A stretch of 64,000 nt of DNA from Mortierella alpina (lineage: Eukaryota > Mortierellomycota > Mortierellomycetes > Mortierellales > Mortierellaceae), in the NCBI GenBank assembly GCA_029449245.1, contig JANATF010000003.1, positions 62,001 to 126,000 of the forward strand. Reading direction: 5' to 3'. The notes below the pieces were generated by a model that saw nothing but the letters and a program-made list of their open reading frames with translations, did no database searches and had not been told where the DNA came from. Below are positions 10,214 through 22,400 of this stretch, piece after piece. Each line of letters starts with the position of its first letter. Position 1 is the first letter of the stretch. The translations under genes were made by a program, and so were the position numbers.

Positions 10214-13200
10214 TTATTTGAAATCCAGAATGCTAAAAAAATCTTCGTCCTTCACGACCTTTGGCTTGGGTGGAGGGTTGATGCGTGGCCTTGACGAGAT
10301 CGCATCACGTCCAGAAGACGCCGCAGACAGTGGTCTCGGTGGGAGGGCGTCGACAGTGGCCGCAGCTGGCAACGCTCGCGGCTTTGGTTGTACCTTGACT
10401 TGAGGTTTGCGAGCCATTGGGACGATCCTGCCCTGGAGAGCATCCAACATCATTTCATTCTTTAGGATATCGAGAATACAGAGGGTCGCGGAATGGATTA
10501 GTCCTACTGCCTCTGCGGATTCCGTTCCTATCAGCAATGCCTTGATCTTGTCAACACCCATGCTTAGATCCTCCCAGTCCAGGTTGTCCAGGGGCGTAGT
10601 GAATTGCTTGGCGGCGACAATGATCGCATCCATGGTCTGAAAATACGTCCTTGCGACAAACTTGGTCTCCTAAGAAAATACGTGGATGAGTAACAGGAAT
10701 TTTGAGATTGACCAGACAAAACTCGGTATCTAGCGTAAAAAATGTGTGCTTACAGCAATTAAACTGCCCAGGAACTGCTGCAGAACAGTCGCCAGCACCA
10801 GTGGGGGATGACGCTCTCGCTCCTCCCCTTCCAAATGCGCTGTGGAGGAAGCAACCGTGCCTGTTTTCTCTGCCACGCGGACGTTGAGGGTCTCGGCAAT
10901 TCTCAGGGCTTGATCGCAGGTTCTGGCTGTAAACTGAGCCAGGGCTCGGAGACCATCAAAGTAGATGGAGAGCAGCTTGGACTCGAAAAACTTTTTGATG
11001 GGTGCTCTTGCAAAAAAGTCCTTCTCACTTGCCCTTGATTGATGATTATGCCATTCTAGAGATGTATTCAAGAGCGGTTACAATGAGAGTCAGGGTTCTG
11101 AAGAACAAACCTCAAGGAAAAAATTCATCACTCAAAAGAGAATGTGCAGACTCTACCTTGCTCAAAGGCGTGCACAGTATCGGCCACTAAACTTCCCAGC
11201 TTACGTGTACAGTTTCGAAGCTGACGCAGATGCGTTGTGCCGTGGACGCCCATCTTTTCCAACAGGGCTACCATGGCACGAAAATCTTTGTGGCCGGCTA
11301 GGAGGTCGATCGACAGCTCACCGATAGCCGAGTCTAGACTCTCAGGTTGCAAGAGTTGCTCCAGGTCGTCGAGTTGTCCCATTTCCTGAAGCTCCTTCCG
11401 ACCGGCAGCCAAGGGTGCAACTCTCGCGGCAGCAGCAGACGCCAGAGCTCGCGTCGCTACAATGTGGAGTCTTCCTCCTGCCTCGTCCACAAGGACAGTG
11501 AAACTCATCCGCGGTGGTACCTAACAGCATACACATCGTCAGTTTAGTGGGTCAAGCGACCCGATCGCAGCAAGGATAGCCCGTTCATGATCCTTACCTT
11601 GAACGAATTATTTTCGTCGAATATATCCGAATTCTGTGAGCTACCTTGACCTTGCGCAAGATGACCCGCGCGCCTCTAATCACATGCAAAGAAGGGATTT
11701 ATATCAAATGTTGGTATCTGAATACATCAATAAGGCGTGATTGCATGGACCTGATATACAACGCTGAACGTACCACATCCGAGATGACATCAACTGCTCT
11801 CTTTCCAAGGCTTTCCAAGGCTCCTAGTCCAGAGCTGACGACATTTCCTCCTACTACTTCCAGCGAAGGATTTGTCATTGCTAATCGATCCATGGTCCCC
11901 GAGATATCCCTTCCTCCACTGGAGGATCTGTTGTTTATTGGCTCGGCAGTTGCTGGGGACGAGGGACGAATGAATTGCGCATTCGATGGTGGAGCGCTTC
12001 TTGACGAAGGCACAGGACTTGCCTGCGTCACTTTGCGGTGCACGCCAAGGACTGCACTGCCTAGAGCATTTGAGGCAAAGTCGAGCGTTGAAAATAAAGC
12101 CTCGGCTGGCCTGAGCTAATGAGAGAGGTCACAAAACGTGTTAGTCCTTGTTTGCATGGTCTTTTTAACAGTAGGCCAAGACGCTATACCATAATAACAT
12201 ACATCGGACGAGGGGCGCCTCTGTGATTGTTGATCCGAAAACCCAGGCCGACCTTGATCACCAAAAGCCGATGGAATGTTGAGTCCGCCGCCCGTCTTGT
12301 TTGTTGGAGGAAACTTTTGGGAATCAATTTCTTCCGCCGGCAGGTCTCTTGCAGTTTTCATAGGACTTGAAGTGCGATCGGGCCGATCGAGTGACTTGCG
12401 TATCGGGTATGGTCCCTGCACCACCTGCTGATGCGCTTGTGCAGGATCTTCAGGCGGTGATGACAGCTGGACAGTGAGTGCTGCATTCTTCGATACTGAA
12501 CTAAATTCATTGATTTCGGGTAGCCTTCCTGAAATGCCTGTATCCAAGGTGTCACCGTCCAATTGGCCTCCCCAATCGTCTCCCCAAGCGTCATCACCCC
12601 AGCCATCGCCACCAGTGTCAGTATCGGCGCTTTCGTCCTTGTATGCCAGTTTGCTGCTGGCGAACCCGGTCAAATGCTCCTTTTCTTTGATCTGATGGCG
12701 CTGGTTCAAATCAATACTGTTGTTGACTGTGGGTGCTTCCGGTTGGGGAGATTGTGAGCTGAGAGAGTTCCTGTTATTGTCGAAGTGTTGGTTATGAATC
12801 TTTGCAGGCTGTGCCAAAGCATGAGTAGTCTGCCCAGGCAGCCTCTGTCCAGGTGTCGGAGAGTGTGGATGCTGCTGGACTCGCTGCTTTTGCCGTTCAC
12901 GCTCATACTCATATTCGGGATCGAGAGATTCGTAAACGCGGTCGATCTGCTCCGTGGCAACGGACCGAATTCCTTGACCTATGTATCCCGCCAGCAGACC
13001 CCACAGATCGTGTCAGAGAAAAGGTGAGATAAAACGCGTCAACGGAACGGTAGCGAGGCGTGAGCTCCTTACCGATCGTTTGTGCTTTGGATACTACAAC
13101 ATTGGGATTCTCCATCACCACGCTGACCGTACTGACGGCGGTGTTGATCCACGAGCTGAAAGAGCCCCAACCACGACCCTGGTCCTGAGTGGTCTCGGTC

Positions 13201-13832
13201 CGTGACATTACTTCGTGCCCGGGAGTTCCATCTCCTCCATCTCCATCTCCTCTGAAAGTGTTGTTAAGCTGCTGCATAGGGTCGGTTCTGTCAGGCATTC
13301 CGAAGGGCGCGTTGTTTTCGGCGAACCTGGGCAGCGTTGACTTGCTTTGCTGCATGTTTGGTGCGGCGCTTGTGTGTTGAGCCCTTGACTGACGCATGTT
13401 CCTGGCTGCAATGACGGGTGATGGTGGCTGGTCCCGGTTCGCAGCAGCGCGCAAGGATGGTGAAGGCTGAGCCTTGAATGGTGCCGCTGGTTGTACGTCT
13501 GGAGGAGAGTCGATGGAAGAGTGCGGCGCGGACTGTGTGGAAGTCGCGCGTTTCGCATGCGCGTTGCTTTGCCTTGCCTGCTGTCCTTGCTGGGGCCGAG
13601 AGTGCGACTGCGACTGCGGCCGTGCTGGAGTTGTTGCTTCCGCCACTGCTGGCCTGGCCTTCTCATCTTGCTGGTGGTGTTGCTGATCCAAAGGAGGTGC
13701 TGCTGCTGAATGACTTTGTCTGTCCCATGAGTCCTGTCGCCTGTCCGGTGGCGATGGCTGCTCGCCGTCGGATGCGCTTGCAAAGTCGTCGTCGGATGCA
13801 GACTCTAGGTTCTGCGTGTGCCATTCAGCCAT
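10214..13832 (-). CDS. FAM114 family (Noxp20/DUF719) protein
   Basis: Seven exons read in frame: 13832..13073, 12978..12203, 12115..11774, 11675..11598, 11520..11157, 11055..10754 and 10669..10214, giving 1,025 residues, about twice the animal length. The N-terminal 230 residues are Gln/Ser/Pro-rich. A first family block, WGSFSSWINTAVSTV with KAQTIGQGI, resembles the animal start of the domain. A WGDDAWGDDWGG acidic stretch follows. The second block, SSGLGALESLGKRAVDVISD, matches the animal FAM114A signature. The C-terminal half is helical and ends with a Pro-rich tail and FFSILDFK. FAM114A proteins bind RAB2 at the Golgi; a trafficking role here is inference from family. The start is the ATG giving MAEWHTQ; an upstream in-frame ATG would add 60 residues. 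Confidence 0.85.
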
Positions 13833-14475
13833 GGGGTATGCAGGCGGGGCGTGTGGATGCAGGAGGATGGAGGAAGAGGTGGGCAGGACGAGGAATGCAG
13901 CAACGACAGCAGAGTCGGAGGAAAGGGAGGAAAGTGCGGATGGGGTCAGCCATGCATCTGCATGGAAATGGCTTAGCGTGGTCGAATTTTCCTGACTACG
14001 GGGTTTAGACATCCTTCGCGCTCTATCACACAGCCCTGCCTGCTTCGTACATCCGACGGCGCAGACAGTCGTGGGCGAGGCGGTTTATGTTTCTTGACAG
14101 CGCATACTGTCGGTGAATGTATCCATGGAAGTCAGCGCCTCGCAGCACAGAGGCCTCTCCTCCATAGAGAGCCACATGGCACTATCCTGGCCCAAGTCGA
14201 GGAAGTGTGCCCGAGGCGGCTCCAGCTCCTTTCATGGCTGAGGCGTGTGCACGGTGCGCCTCGATAGCGCACACTCGATTCGTTCGCCCGATAGGGCAGA
14301 CAGACGGTTTGCATTGCAGCAGTGGCTTGACTATGCAAGCGCGCACGCCCCGCCCAAGCCTGCACCCCGCCTCTAAAAAGTTTTCCCGTTTCAGTCCAGC
14401 CCGCCTCTTCTTCTCCCAACCGTTCACACCTGCCCTTCGAGACACACACATATACTCCACGATCATTCCTCTACA
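13833..14475. promoter_or_regulatory. Divergent intergenic region, FAM114 and GH16 genes
   Basis: About 640 bp separate two divergent ATGs and should hold both promoters. Small antisense frames are present without similarity. No TATA box or RNA gene is recognised. Confidence 0.4.
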
Positions 14476-16227
14476 ATGAGAGCCATATCCTTGCCACTCT
14501 CCTTGCTGGTCCTATCCTTGCCCTTCGCACCATGGCCGCTCGACAACCTGCACCTGGCCGAGGGCTCGTTCTTTGGCCGTGAACACAGTCCTCATCATCG
14601 CAACTCCATCACCACTCGCGAAAGCTCCTATTGCGGCTCGCATCATATGCCATGCCCCGCCGCTGAACCTTGCTGCAACAGTAAAGCAACTTGCCTCCTT
14701 GCCCTTCATGCGTGAATCTTTCTACCCTGCGTGGATGGAGAGCCACCTAACAAACGCCTCTTTATTCTCCCACTGCTCTTGATACCATGTTCAGATGGAA
14801 CCTGCCACACAACATCGATGGAGGCGTGTCCCATCTCTCTAGGATGCAATCCCACATACTCGCATCTCGATGGCTGCTTCCCTCTGCCTGCCTGTAAAAA
14901 CACCAAGGAGCAGTTCAAGCACCAGAGCGTTGTGCTCCCCAAACGTGCCTTCAGCGGCGATCCCAGCCAGACGCACTGGACCTCGGACTTTCATCATATC
15001 GCGCCCTATGCCAAGATTGACCATCATCAGCACAAGCTTCTGCTTCGAACCCGAAGGTAACAATATATGACGACGAAAAATATCACTTTCGAATATATGC
15101 AAGAGTGCTGCATAGTCCTGTGCGATGTTGATGAGCTCATACCAACCCTTTTTTCTTTTTTCTCTACCCTATTTCGTAATGGTGTCTGTGCAATTACGCA
15201 TTGACTACGATTTTTTTGTGTGTGCAGAGACATGGTCAAAACTCAAAGCGGCGGCGGGTTTGGTGCCACGGTTTCGTCCACGCGCTGGAACAAGTACGGG
15301 TCCTTCTCCATAAAGCTCAAGTCGGGCTCGACTGGACCCGGCATCGTCACCGCATTCCTACTCTCCAACCCTGCGCTCGGCGAGGAGATCTCGTTTGAGC
15401 TGACGGGCAAAGACTCTAAGAAAGTCATCACCAATTACTATCGACGCATTCGCCAAGATGACCTTCCATCGTCCCACGATCACTCGCACAACCATCACCC
15501 TCTACTTTCACACAAGGATGGAACACCCCTGGACCCATATTCGTACCCAGATTCGCACACGGATTCGCACCCACACGCGCAATCGCGTCTCGAGGCCCAT
15601 GAAGAGACAGTGGAGCTCACGATGGATTCGACCAAGCACGAGCTCCTCTACAAGATCGAGTGGAACGAAAACATGATCCGTTGGTCCGTCGACGGCAAGG
15701 TCCTGCGAACCGTCCACGCTAAAGATGCTGCCGCTCACGGTGGACTGCCCGAGAATCCAATGCAACTGCAGATCACCATCTGGGATGCAGGTTATTCTTC
15801 CGCAACCATGGACTGGGCCGGAGGAAGGACTGAATACGGGCCAGATAACCTGGATGAGTATGTGGCTGTCGTCGATTCGATCGAGATTGCGTGCAAGAAT
15901 CCCAAGGAAGGAAATAAGCCCTGGCCAGGACCCGATGCCCTGAAACGACTCAAGAGGGCTGAAGCAGAAGCCGCAGAGAGTGCAAGACGATTCGGAAAGA
16001 TGAGCAATGGAGCGTATGCAGATCATGGACACGGACAAGGACAGGATCAAGGCTTAGTGGCAAGCGCAAAGAACTTTTTCCGTATCGCGGTGCTGTCCTT
16101 GATCAAGTGGACCTTTGTGCTGCTGGCCATCGTTTGTGGTGCTGCTTACCTGACTGAACCAAAGTCGGGTCCCGCAGCTTTATCTTCCTCAACCAGAAGA
16201 AATCCCAATGTCGGACCACAAACGTAG
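14476..16227 (+). CDS. GH16 Crh-type wall transglycosylase-like protein with CBM18-like module and TM anchor
   Basis: Three exons, 14476..14680, 14795..15056 and 15228..16227, encode 488 residues. A signal peptide (about 1-20) is followed by a Cys-rich chitin-binding-like module, YCGSHHMPCPAAEPCCN to GCNPTYSHLDGC, typical of fungal Crh/Crr proteins that link chitin to glucan. The GH16 fold follows, with GGFGATVSSTRWNKYGSFS, the active-site strand EEISFELTG and WSVDGKVLRT. In active GH16 enzymes the strand reads E-[ILV]-D-x-E; here the middle Asp is Ser. A His/Asp/Ser-rich insertion (about residues 235-275) interrupts the domain after the active strand. The C-terminus has one transmembrane helix (LIKWTFVLLAIVCGAAYL) and a short basic tail instead of a GPI signal. 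Catalysis may be weakened or lost. Confidence 0.85.
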
Positions 16228-16442
16228 GAGTTTTATTACCGCCTTGCACAGCAAATTTTCGTCCCATTTCTTACATCTGAGGAGCCTTAAAAATACACAA
16301 AATGCTTCAAGACTTGAACTCTATGTGTCGCCACACCAACATGATCCAACATCATATGTATCGAGTATTCTTTATTGCCCGTGGCGGGACGTAGTCACTC
16401 GACATGATCGGCATTCAGGACGTGGCAGTGATATGTCTGCGA

Positions 16443-19400
16443 CTATCTGTCACGTCTGCGCCTTCGGTTGCGATCAGACGAGTCGTTCCTGTCGTTCCTG
16501 TCGTTCCTGTCGTTCCTGTCGGGTCTTCTGGTGTCTCCTGTTCGGGACCGGAAAGAGCTGGTCTGGAGGCCCATCTCGGGCAACGGTCTCGAAGATACAT
16601 CGGCATCCCGGTTTCTCGATGACGGGGAGTCACTCGAGCCGGCACCACTGTGTAGAGGCGATCGCGAAGGGCTGTCGTTATCCGAAGGTCGATTCAGCTT
16701 GATCCGTTTCGAACCAGACGTTGACGATGGAGGCGTGATGTCGGCCGGCTTTGTATTCGAGACCTGATGATGAAGCAGTAAGGTTAGTTATCAATTACCA
16801 AATGTTAATACGCCTTAAACCTGACTGGCACCTAGTTCTTACGTGTGCAGCGGTTGAAAGCCCCGAGGATGACACCGGTGAGAAGGCTGAGCTGATTGAA
16901 AGACTAGATTCGGCGCGGACAGGTGGCGGCATCGCGATTGAATCTGCATTGTCCGTGGGAGTAGCTGAAGAATCATCCCGGGACCGATCCTTTGATGACG
17001 AAGGACGGTCTAATGATTGAGAAAAGTTAGCCGTGTCCTGCGCTGCTTGCTACATAATGACGTCGCAAGGGCGATCAGTGCGCCGACATAGAACATACCA
17101 TCGGGTTCGATCTTTCGCTTGCGACTGGAGCTGCGACTGCTTCGATCCTAAAATGTGCAGCAATAAGAAATAATGTCAGTATGAACACCTTCACCTTCAG
17201 CTTTGACTGAATCGATGATAACCTTCGATCCACTGAACAGACGTCTAAAGAGGCCGCCTACTACACCTACCACAGTTTCGTTGGCAGAGGGGACATCACG
17301 ATGTCGCTTGGCATCCTTTTCGCCGTCAACGCTGGCATCTCGGCTGTCGCGTCCGCGCTTCCGCTCACTTGAATCCCCTCGACGATCGGATTTACCCTGA
17401 GACTCTCTCGAGGACGACTTGCCTTCACCTAGGTGTCCGTCATGATAAATGGGATCAACATGAACGTCATAACAATATCATAAAAGTTCACGTATACTAA
17501 AAGCGCGCACGCATTCACGATCCAAAATCATTCACGATCCAAAATCATACCATCTCCTCCTGTACCCTGGCGGCGTGAACTGCGTCTCTCCCTATCGCGA
17601 CTTGACGAGTCTTGTCTTGAAGAAGACAAGGATCCTGCACGGTTCAGTTCCTCTCGATCTCGATGAGTGTCTCTCCTATCGGTTGCACGTCGTTCTGCAT
17701 CGCGGGGGCTACTTTCAGCGCGTGGTCGATCTCTATTGGAACCTGTCGAAGGACCTTCAGGCGCTGTTTGGTCTCTGCCATTGTCGCGTGCCTTATCGCG
17801 TCCCTGCGTCCTCCTTTCGCGATCGCCATTGCGCTCAATGGACTTTTCCTGGTCCAACACAATGTCCTTCTCCCGAGTCCTATCGGTGCTCTCCCTGCTG
17901 TGGTTCTTGCGTTCGTCTTCCCGATATCTGTCCTCGCGGGGACGCTCTCTATCACGATCATAACTGGTGTCGCCTCCCTGCAACACTGAAATTTCACCCT
18001 GACCTCCATTGTTTCTGGATGAAGAGACCCTAGGGCTGTCGGAGGCCTGATCTCTTTGCGAGTTGCTACGAGATCCTCCATAACGACCGTCCTTTCCATC
18101 TCGAGTGTCTTCGCGTCCTGCGTCTCGTGGGTCTTTTGGAGCTGAAAGCAGCCTAGTATCTCTTCCGTCGCGGGGCTCCCGAGCATCCCGTCCATTACGA
18201 GTAACTGAGGCGTCTGCTCGAGTATCGCGACCATCGCGCGCAGTTGGGGCCTCTTGTCGAGAATCACGGCCATCGCGAGCAGGTGGGGCGTCTTGTCGAG
18301 AATCACGACCATCACGAGCAGGTGGGGCGTCTTGTCGAGAATCACGGCCATCACGCACAGGCGGGGCGTCTTGTCGAGTATCACGGCCATCGCGAGCAGC
18401 TGGGGCGTCTGCTCGAGTATCCCGGCCATCACGGGCAGTCGAAGCACCCGCCCGGTTATCGCGGCCATCGCGAGCAGTCGAAACACCTGCTCGGGTATCA
18501 CGTCCATCACGACTATCGCGACCCTCTCGAACATCTCGATTATCCCGTCCATCCCGTCCATCTCTACTGTCCGTTCGCAACATGTCTCGTGAATCTCTGT
18601 CGCGAGGGTCTCTGGGCGCCAAGTCGCGAAGTTCCTTGCGACTGGTATCCCTAGGATCGCGCCGGTCGCGGTTGTCGGGAGACATCATCGAGGAGCTCCT
18701 GGCTTCTCCACGAGAGTCACGATCAGAGTCTTCAGTAAAATCTCTGTTCCTTTCTCGCGAGTTGGAGTCTCTGGAACCCTCCTTTAACGTATCGCCTTCC
18801 CGACGGCTATCTCTTCCTTGAGCCATTCCAACCTCTCTAGTCGAATCACGATTCGCGTCTCTTGAGTTGTCCCTGACCATGTCTTTGCTGCTGTCCCTAG
18901 TTGCATCGCTTTTGGAATCCTTGTTCGAATCCTTGTTCTCCTGGTTATCGCGATCCGAGGCTCCGCTCTTAAGTGAGATCACCAGCAGTGGTTTTTCTGC
19001 ACGCGGCTGAGGGGTTGAAGATTGTGGCTCTCGCTCTCTCGAGTCTCTAGAGTCCCTTACAGGTTGCTCACGCGCATCTCTACTCGATGGAGCGTCAGGA
19101 CGCCCCTCATGGACGGGCGTACCTGGCTTTGGTGGTAATGGGAACACATTCCTTCGTCCTGGTCCTCCAGGGGAAACGGTACCGCCCACTCGTGTGTCCC
19201 TGATAGATGACACGCGGTCCCTCGATCCCTGAACAACAGTCGAGTTTGCGGAGGACAAGGTGTTGAGGGTGGCGGAGCGGCCACTACGATTCATCAAAAA
19301 GGGAATCAACAAGGAAATTAGTATAACAAACCCGATAAGGCTCCCTGCAAAGGACATATAATCGTTAAAAATCACTGTGCAGCCAGCCATCTTTAAATAC

Positions 19401-22400
19401 CTTCTGTCCTCGGAATCTCTAGCATCCGATCTAGAGTCGGACGGTTTTGCAGACGTTGGCCTGGCTTGAGTTGAAGAGGGCCCATTCGATCCTGGCGCCT
19501 GTGCAGGCGCTGAGGCTTCCTTTGAGGCTCCATCTCCTTTGTTGGTGGGTATGTGGAATTGAGCAACACGCATCCAGGCTCCGCTGTCCTTGCCTTTCTT
19601 CAACACACCGAGATAGGCGTTAGCTAGCAACTTCAAGTCGTCGCGCTCCTCTTTGGTGGCAATCTCCTTGACGGTGTCAAACAGCCGGCTGCCAATAATG
19701 ATCATCGTAGGGTAGCATGTCGAGATTTCCCTCAAGATCATGATCGAATTTTTGATCCGCATGTACTCTCCCGATTCCAGTGCGTTCGACAATCCCATGT
19801 ACAGCTTGGTGTGCCATTTGTAGAGTGCGTGGCGGAAGTCCTCGTAGTCCAGTAGATCCTCCTCGTTGATCTTTCCGCTCGCGTTCCTCGGGCTCCACTT
19901 CTTTTGAAAGCCGGGCAAGTCAACGCCGCGGCCCTCCTTCTCATACAACGTACGACTCCCATGCCATCTGGCGAGATTTGTCAGGATCTCGCATAAAAAT
20001 CCGCCATAGCATTTGGCCTCGCTCTCGGTGGACAGGAAAATGACACGGTCAGTCTCCAGTAGCAGCTACCGATGATATTGAAATATGAAGCGAGTGTGAG
20101 ATGTGATGCTCTCTCTCATGTAAGAATTGCCATTTGCGAATACTACATTGTAATGGACACGCAGACCTACCTTATCATAAAGTGTCAGGGTTGACAAGTC
20201 GGATGTACCAATGGAGTGCATGAGCTGGACAAATTTTGCACAATAGAGTGCATCCAGGTTGGAGAGGATGGCCCTAGGGTAAAGACAGTGGTGGATGACT
20301 TGATTGATGACCTCTTGCCGTTCCGATTTCACTAGTTTGACAAAGTGAGCACACCGAAATGTTAGCATCGGTATGCATCCAACAATAACCTTCCATATTT
20401 TAAACCTCGCCTTCATCTAAGGTGCGCGCCACTTACAATTGCGGAACCAATGCTGGCTCTCTCGGTGAAGTCTCTCCATGACCCTCTTGTGGTTTGCCAG
20501 CTGACTCTCCATCTCCATGTCCAGCCTGGCAGCGGCATGAAACAGGCGATCTCGATCTCTACCGCGCTTGGCTTGTACACTTGAGCTGTATGCCGTCCTG
20601 TCGCTGTCCATGACGTGTGCGGTATGCTTCAGCTTAGCAATCTCCGCCTTGTATTGGTCCACGGGCACAAAGATGTCATAGAGCGTCAGCTGCCAAAAGG
20701 TGACAAAGAAGTGGGGTTTCAAACCTCGCAAGGCACGAGGCGGCAGAATGTTGGTGACCTCCTCCGCAATGGGCTCAAGTGAAGGGAGCCAGACCGAGGC
20801 TGCGTTAGCTGTCTCGTCCTTTTTCTTGGCTTCCTGTCCATCGACATCCATTGCACTCGAACTTTCTGAAGCAGGGGTTGCTTCGGCCAACAGCTTGTCG
20901 TCCGCCTTGAGTTTGTTCACAGCCTTCAATCGCTGCTCTCTCTATAATCAGGACAAAAATGGTGACGCCAAAATCAAAGTCAGTATAACGAAGAAAGAGG
21001 AGAGTGAGAGAACAGCACCGGGACACCTAGAGCGACATACCAGGATCAGTTCCTGTAATTTTGGACGGATAACGCACATGGCGATATTGGACTCGATGTT
21101 GTACTCGCGGCAGAGCTCTGTGAGAGATGGTACAAATGCAGGGTATTCCTTGTGAAGGTTTGTGGATAAGAACTCAAGGAACTGCAGTAGAGTCGTGTGG
21201 GCCTGATCGAAGAGGTTGCTCAGCAGCTTGAGATGCGACACCATATTGTCTCCGAAAATGGACATCTGGCGATGTTGCGCGAGTAATACCAAGAGTTGAC
21301 TTGCAATGTTGTCGCGCATCATAGCTTCCTGGAGGCGTAAACAACTCCTGCCGTTTTTCTTCATGATCGTGCCAGTCACCCCTCCAAAGAGCGTCTCGTT
21401 TTTAAGCAGGTCACCTCCTGCCATAGCCAACAGTTGCGAGGAATTCAAATTGCTGGTCTCTTCGATCCCGCCCATCTTGGCCAGCAGCTCCCTCAAAACA
21501 ACGAGGTCGTTGACGGACGAGATCCGTAGCTGATTGACAATGTACTGGAGAATCCCGCTTAGATCTGGCGAGTTGTACTTTCGATAGAGCTGGCCAGAGA
21601 AGGAAGACAGGGCTGTTGAAAAGCATTACCATGGAAATCGAAGTATTAGAACTAGCCTTTTTCGCCCATAAACTATTAACAGAGATATTATGCCTGCACT
21701 TACTGATCATCCACTTAGCAGGAGATGTGCCATCGTCTTGGACTTTGCTTCGAGTCGTCTTAGACAGGGACTCCAACAGTGCGTAGGTGAGGACGTCCTG
21801 TCCCATGTCGGTTAGGTATTTGCACGCATCGACAAGCGGCTGCACCATGTTGTCGTACCCACCCTCCAGCTGTTTCATTGCAGCTGCAAAAACAATCTGT
21901 GGGTTAGAATGGGCGTATTTCGCAAACATCCGGCCATACTGCTTGACGTCTTCCTTGTTGATACGGCGCATCACGCTCTTTGCCTCCTTCTCGGTTGCTG
22001 CTGTGACCACCTGCAGTTCCGGGTATCGATTCGGAGCAGTTCCTTTCCAAAAGCCATAAAGACTGTAACGGTCCTCGTACCGTAGGCCCTTCAGGACTTG
22101 CCACACCTCGTTGACCAGTCCTATGAAGACAGAAAAGTGACAAAACGGTGGTCAGTCTTGGGTTGGACAGCGCGCAAATTGACCTGTGAATTCATGCAAA
22201 GTTTTGGAACAGTGTTTTTCCCGTTACCTGGATTGGAGTAGGTGAGTGACATGGAGGGCAAGAACAAGGAGCCGGCCATCTCGACCCAAGCGTTTTCTAC
22301 ATGCTGGAGCTCCGACTTGAGGCTGGATAGTTTGGCATTTTCTGTTCCTGATCTCTCGCCATCATGAGCGTCGCCACTGGTCTTCTCCCGCTGCGTGATT

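Noticed and set aside
13208-14008. Frames of 176-191 codons overlapping the FAM114 N-terminus
   Set aside because: They are alternate-frame readings of a Gln/Ser-rich exon that joins cleanly to the FAM114 domain.
18105-18821. 238-codon plus-strand Ser/Arg/Pro-repeat frame
   Set aside because: It is the antisense reading of the THO2 39-bp repeat, whose frame continues from conserved THOC2 sequence on the minus strand.
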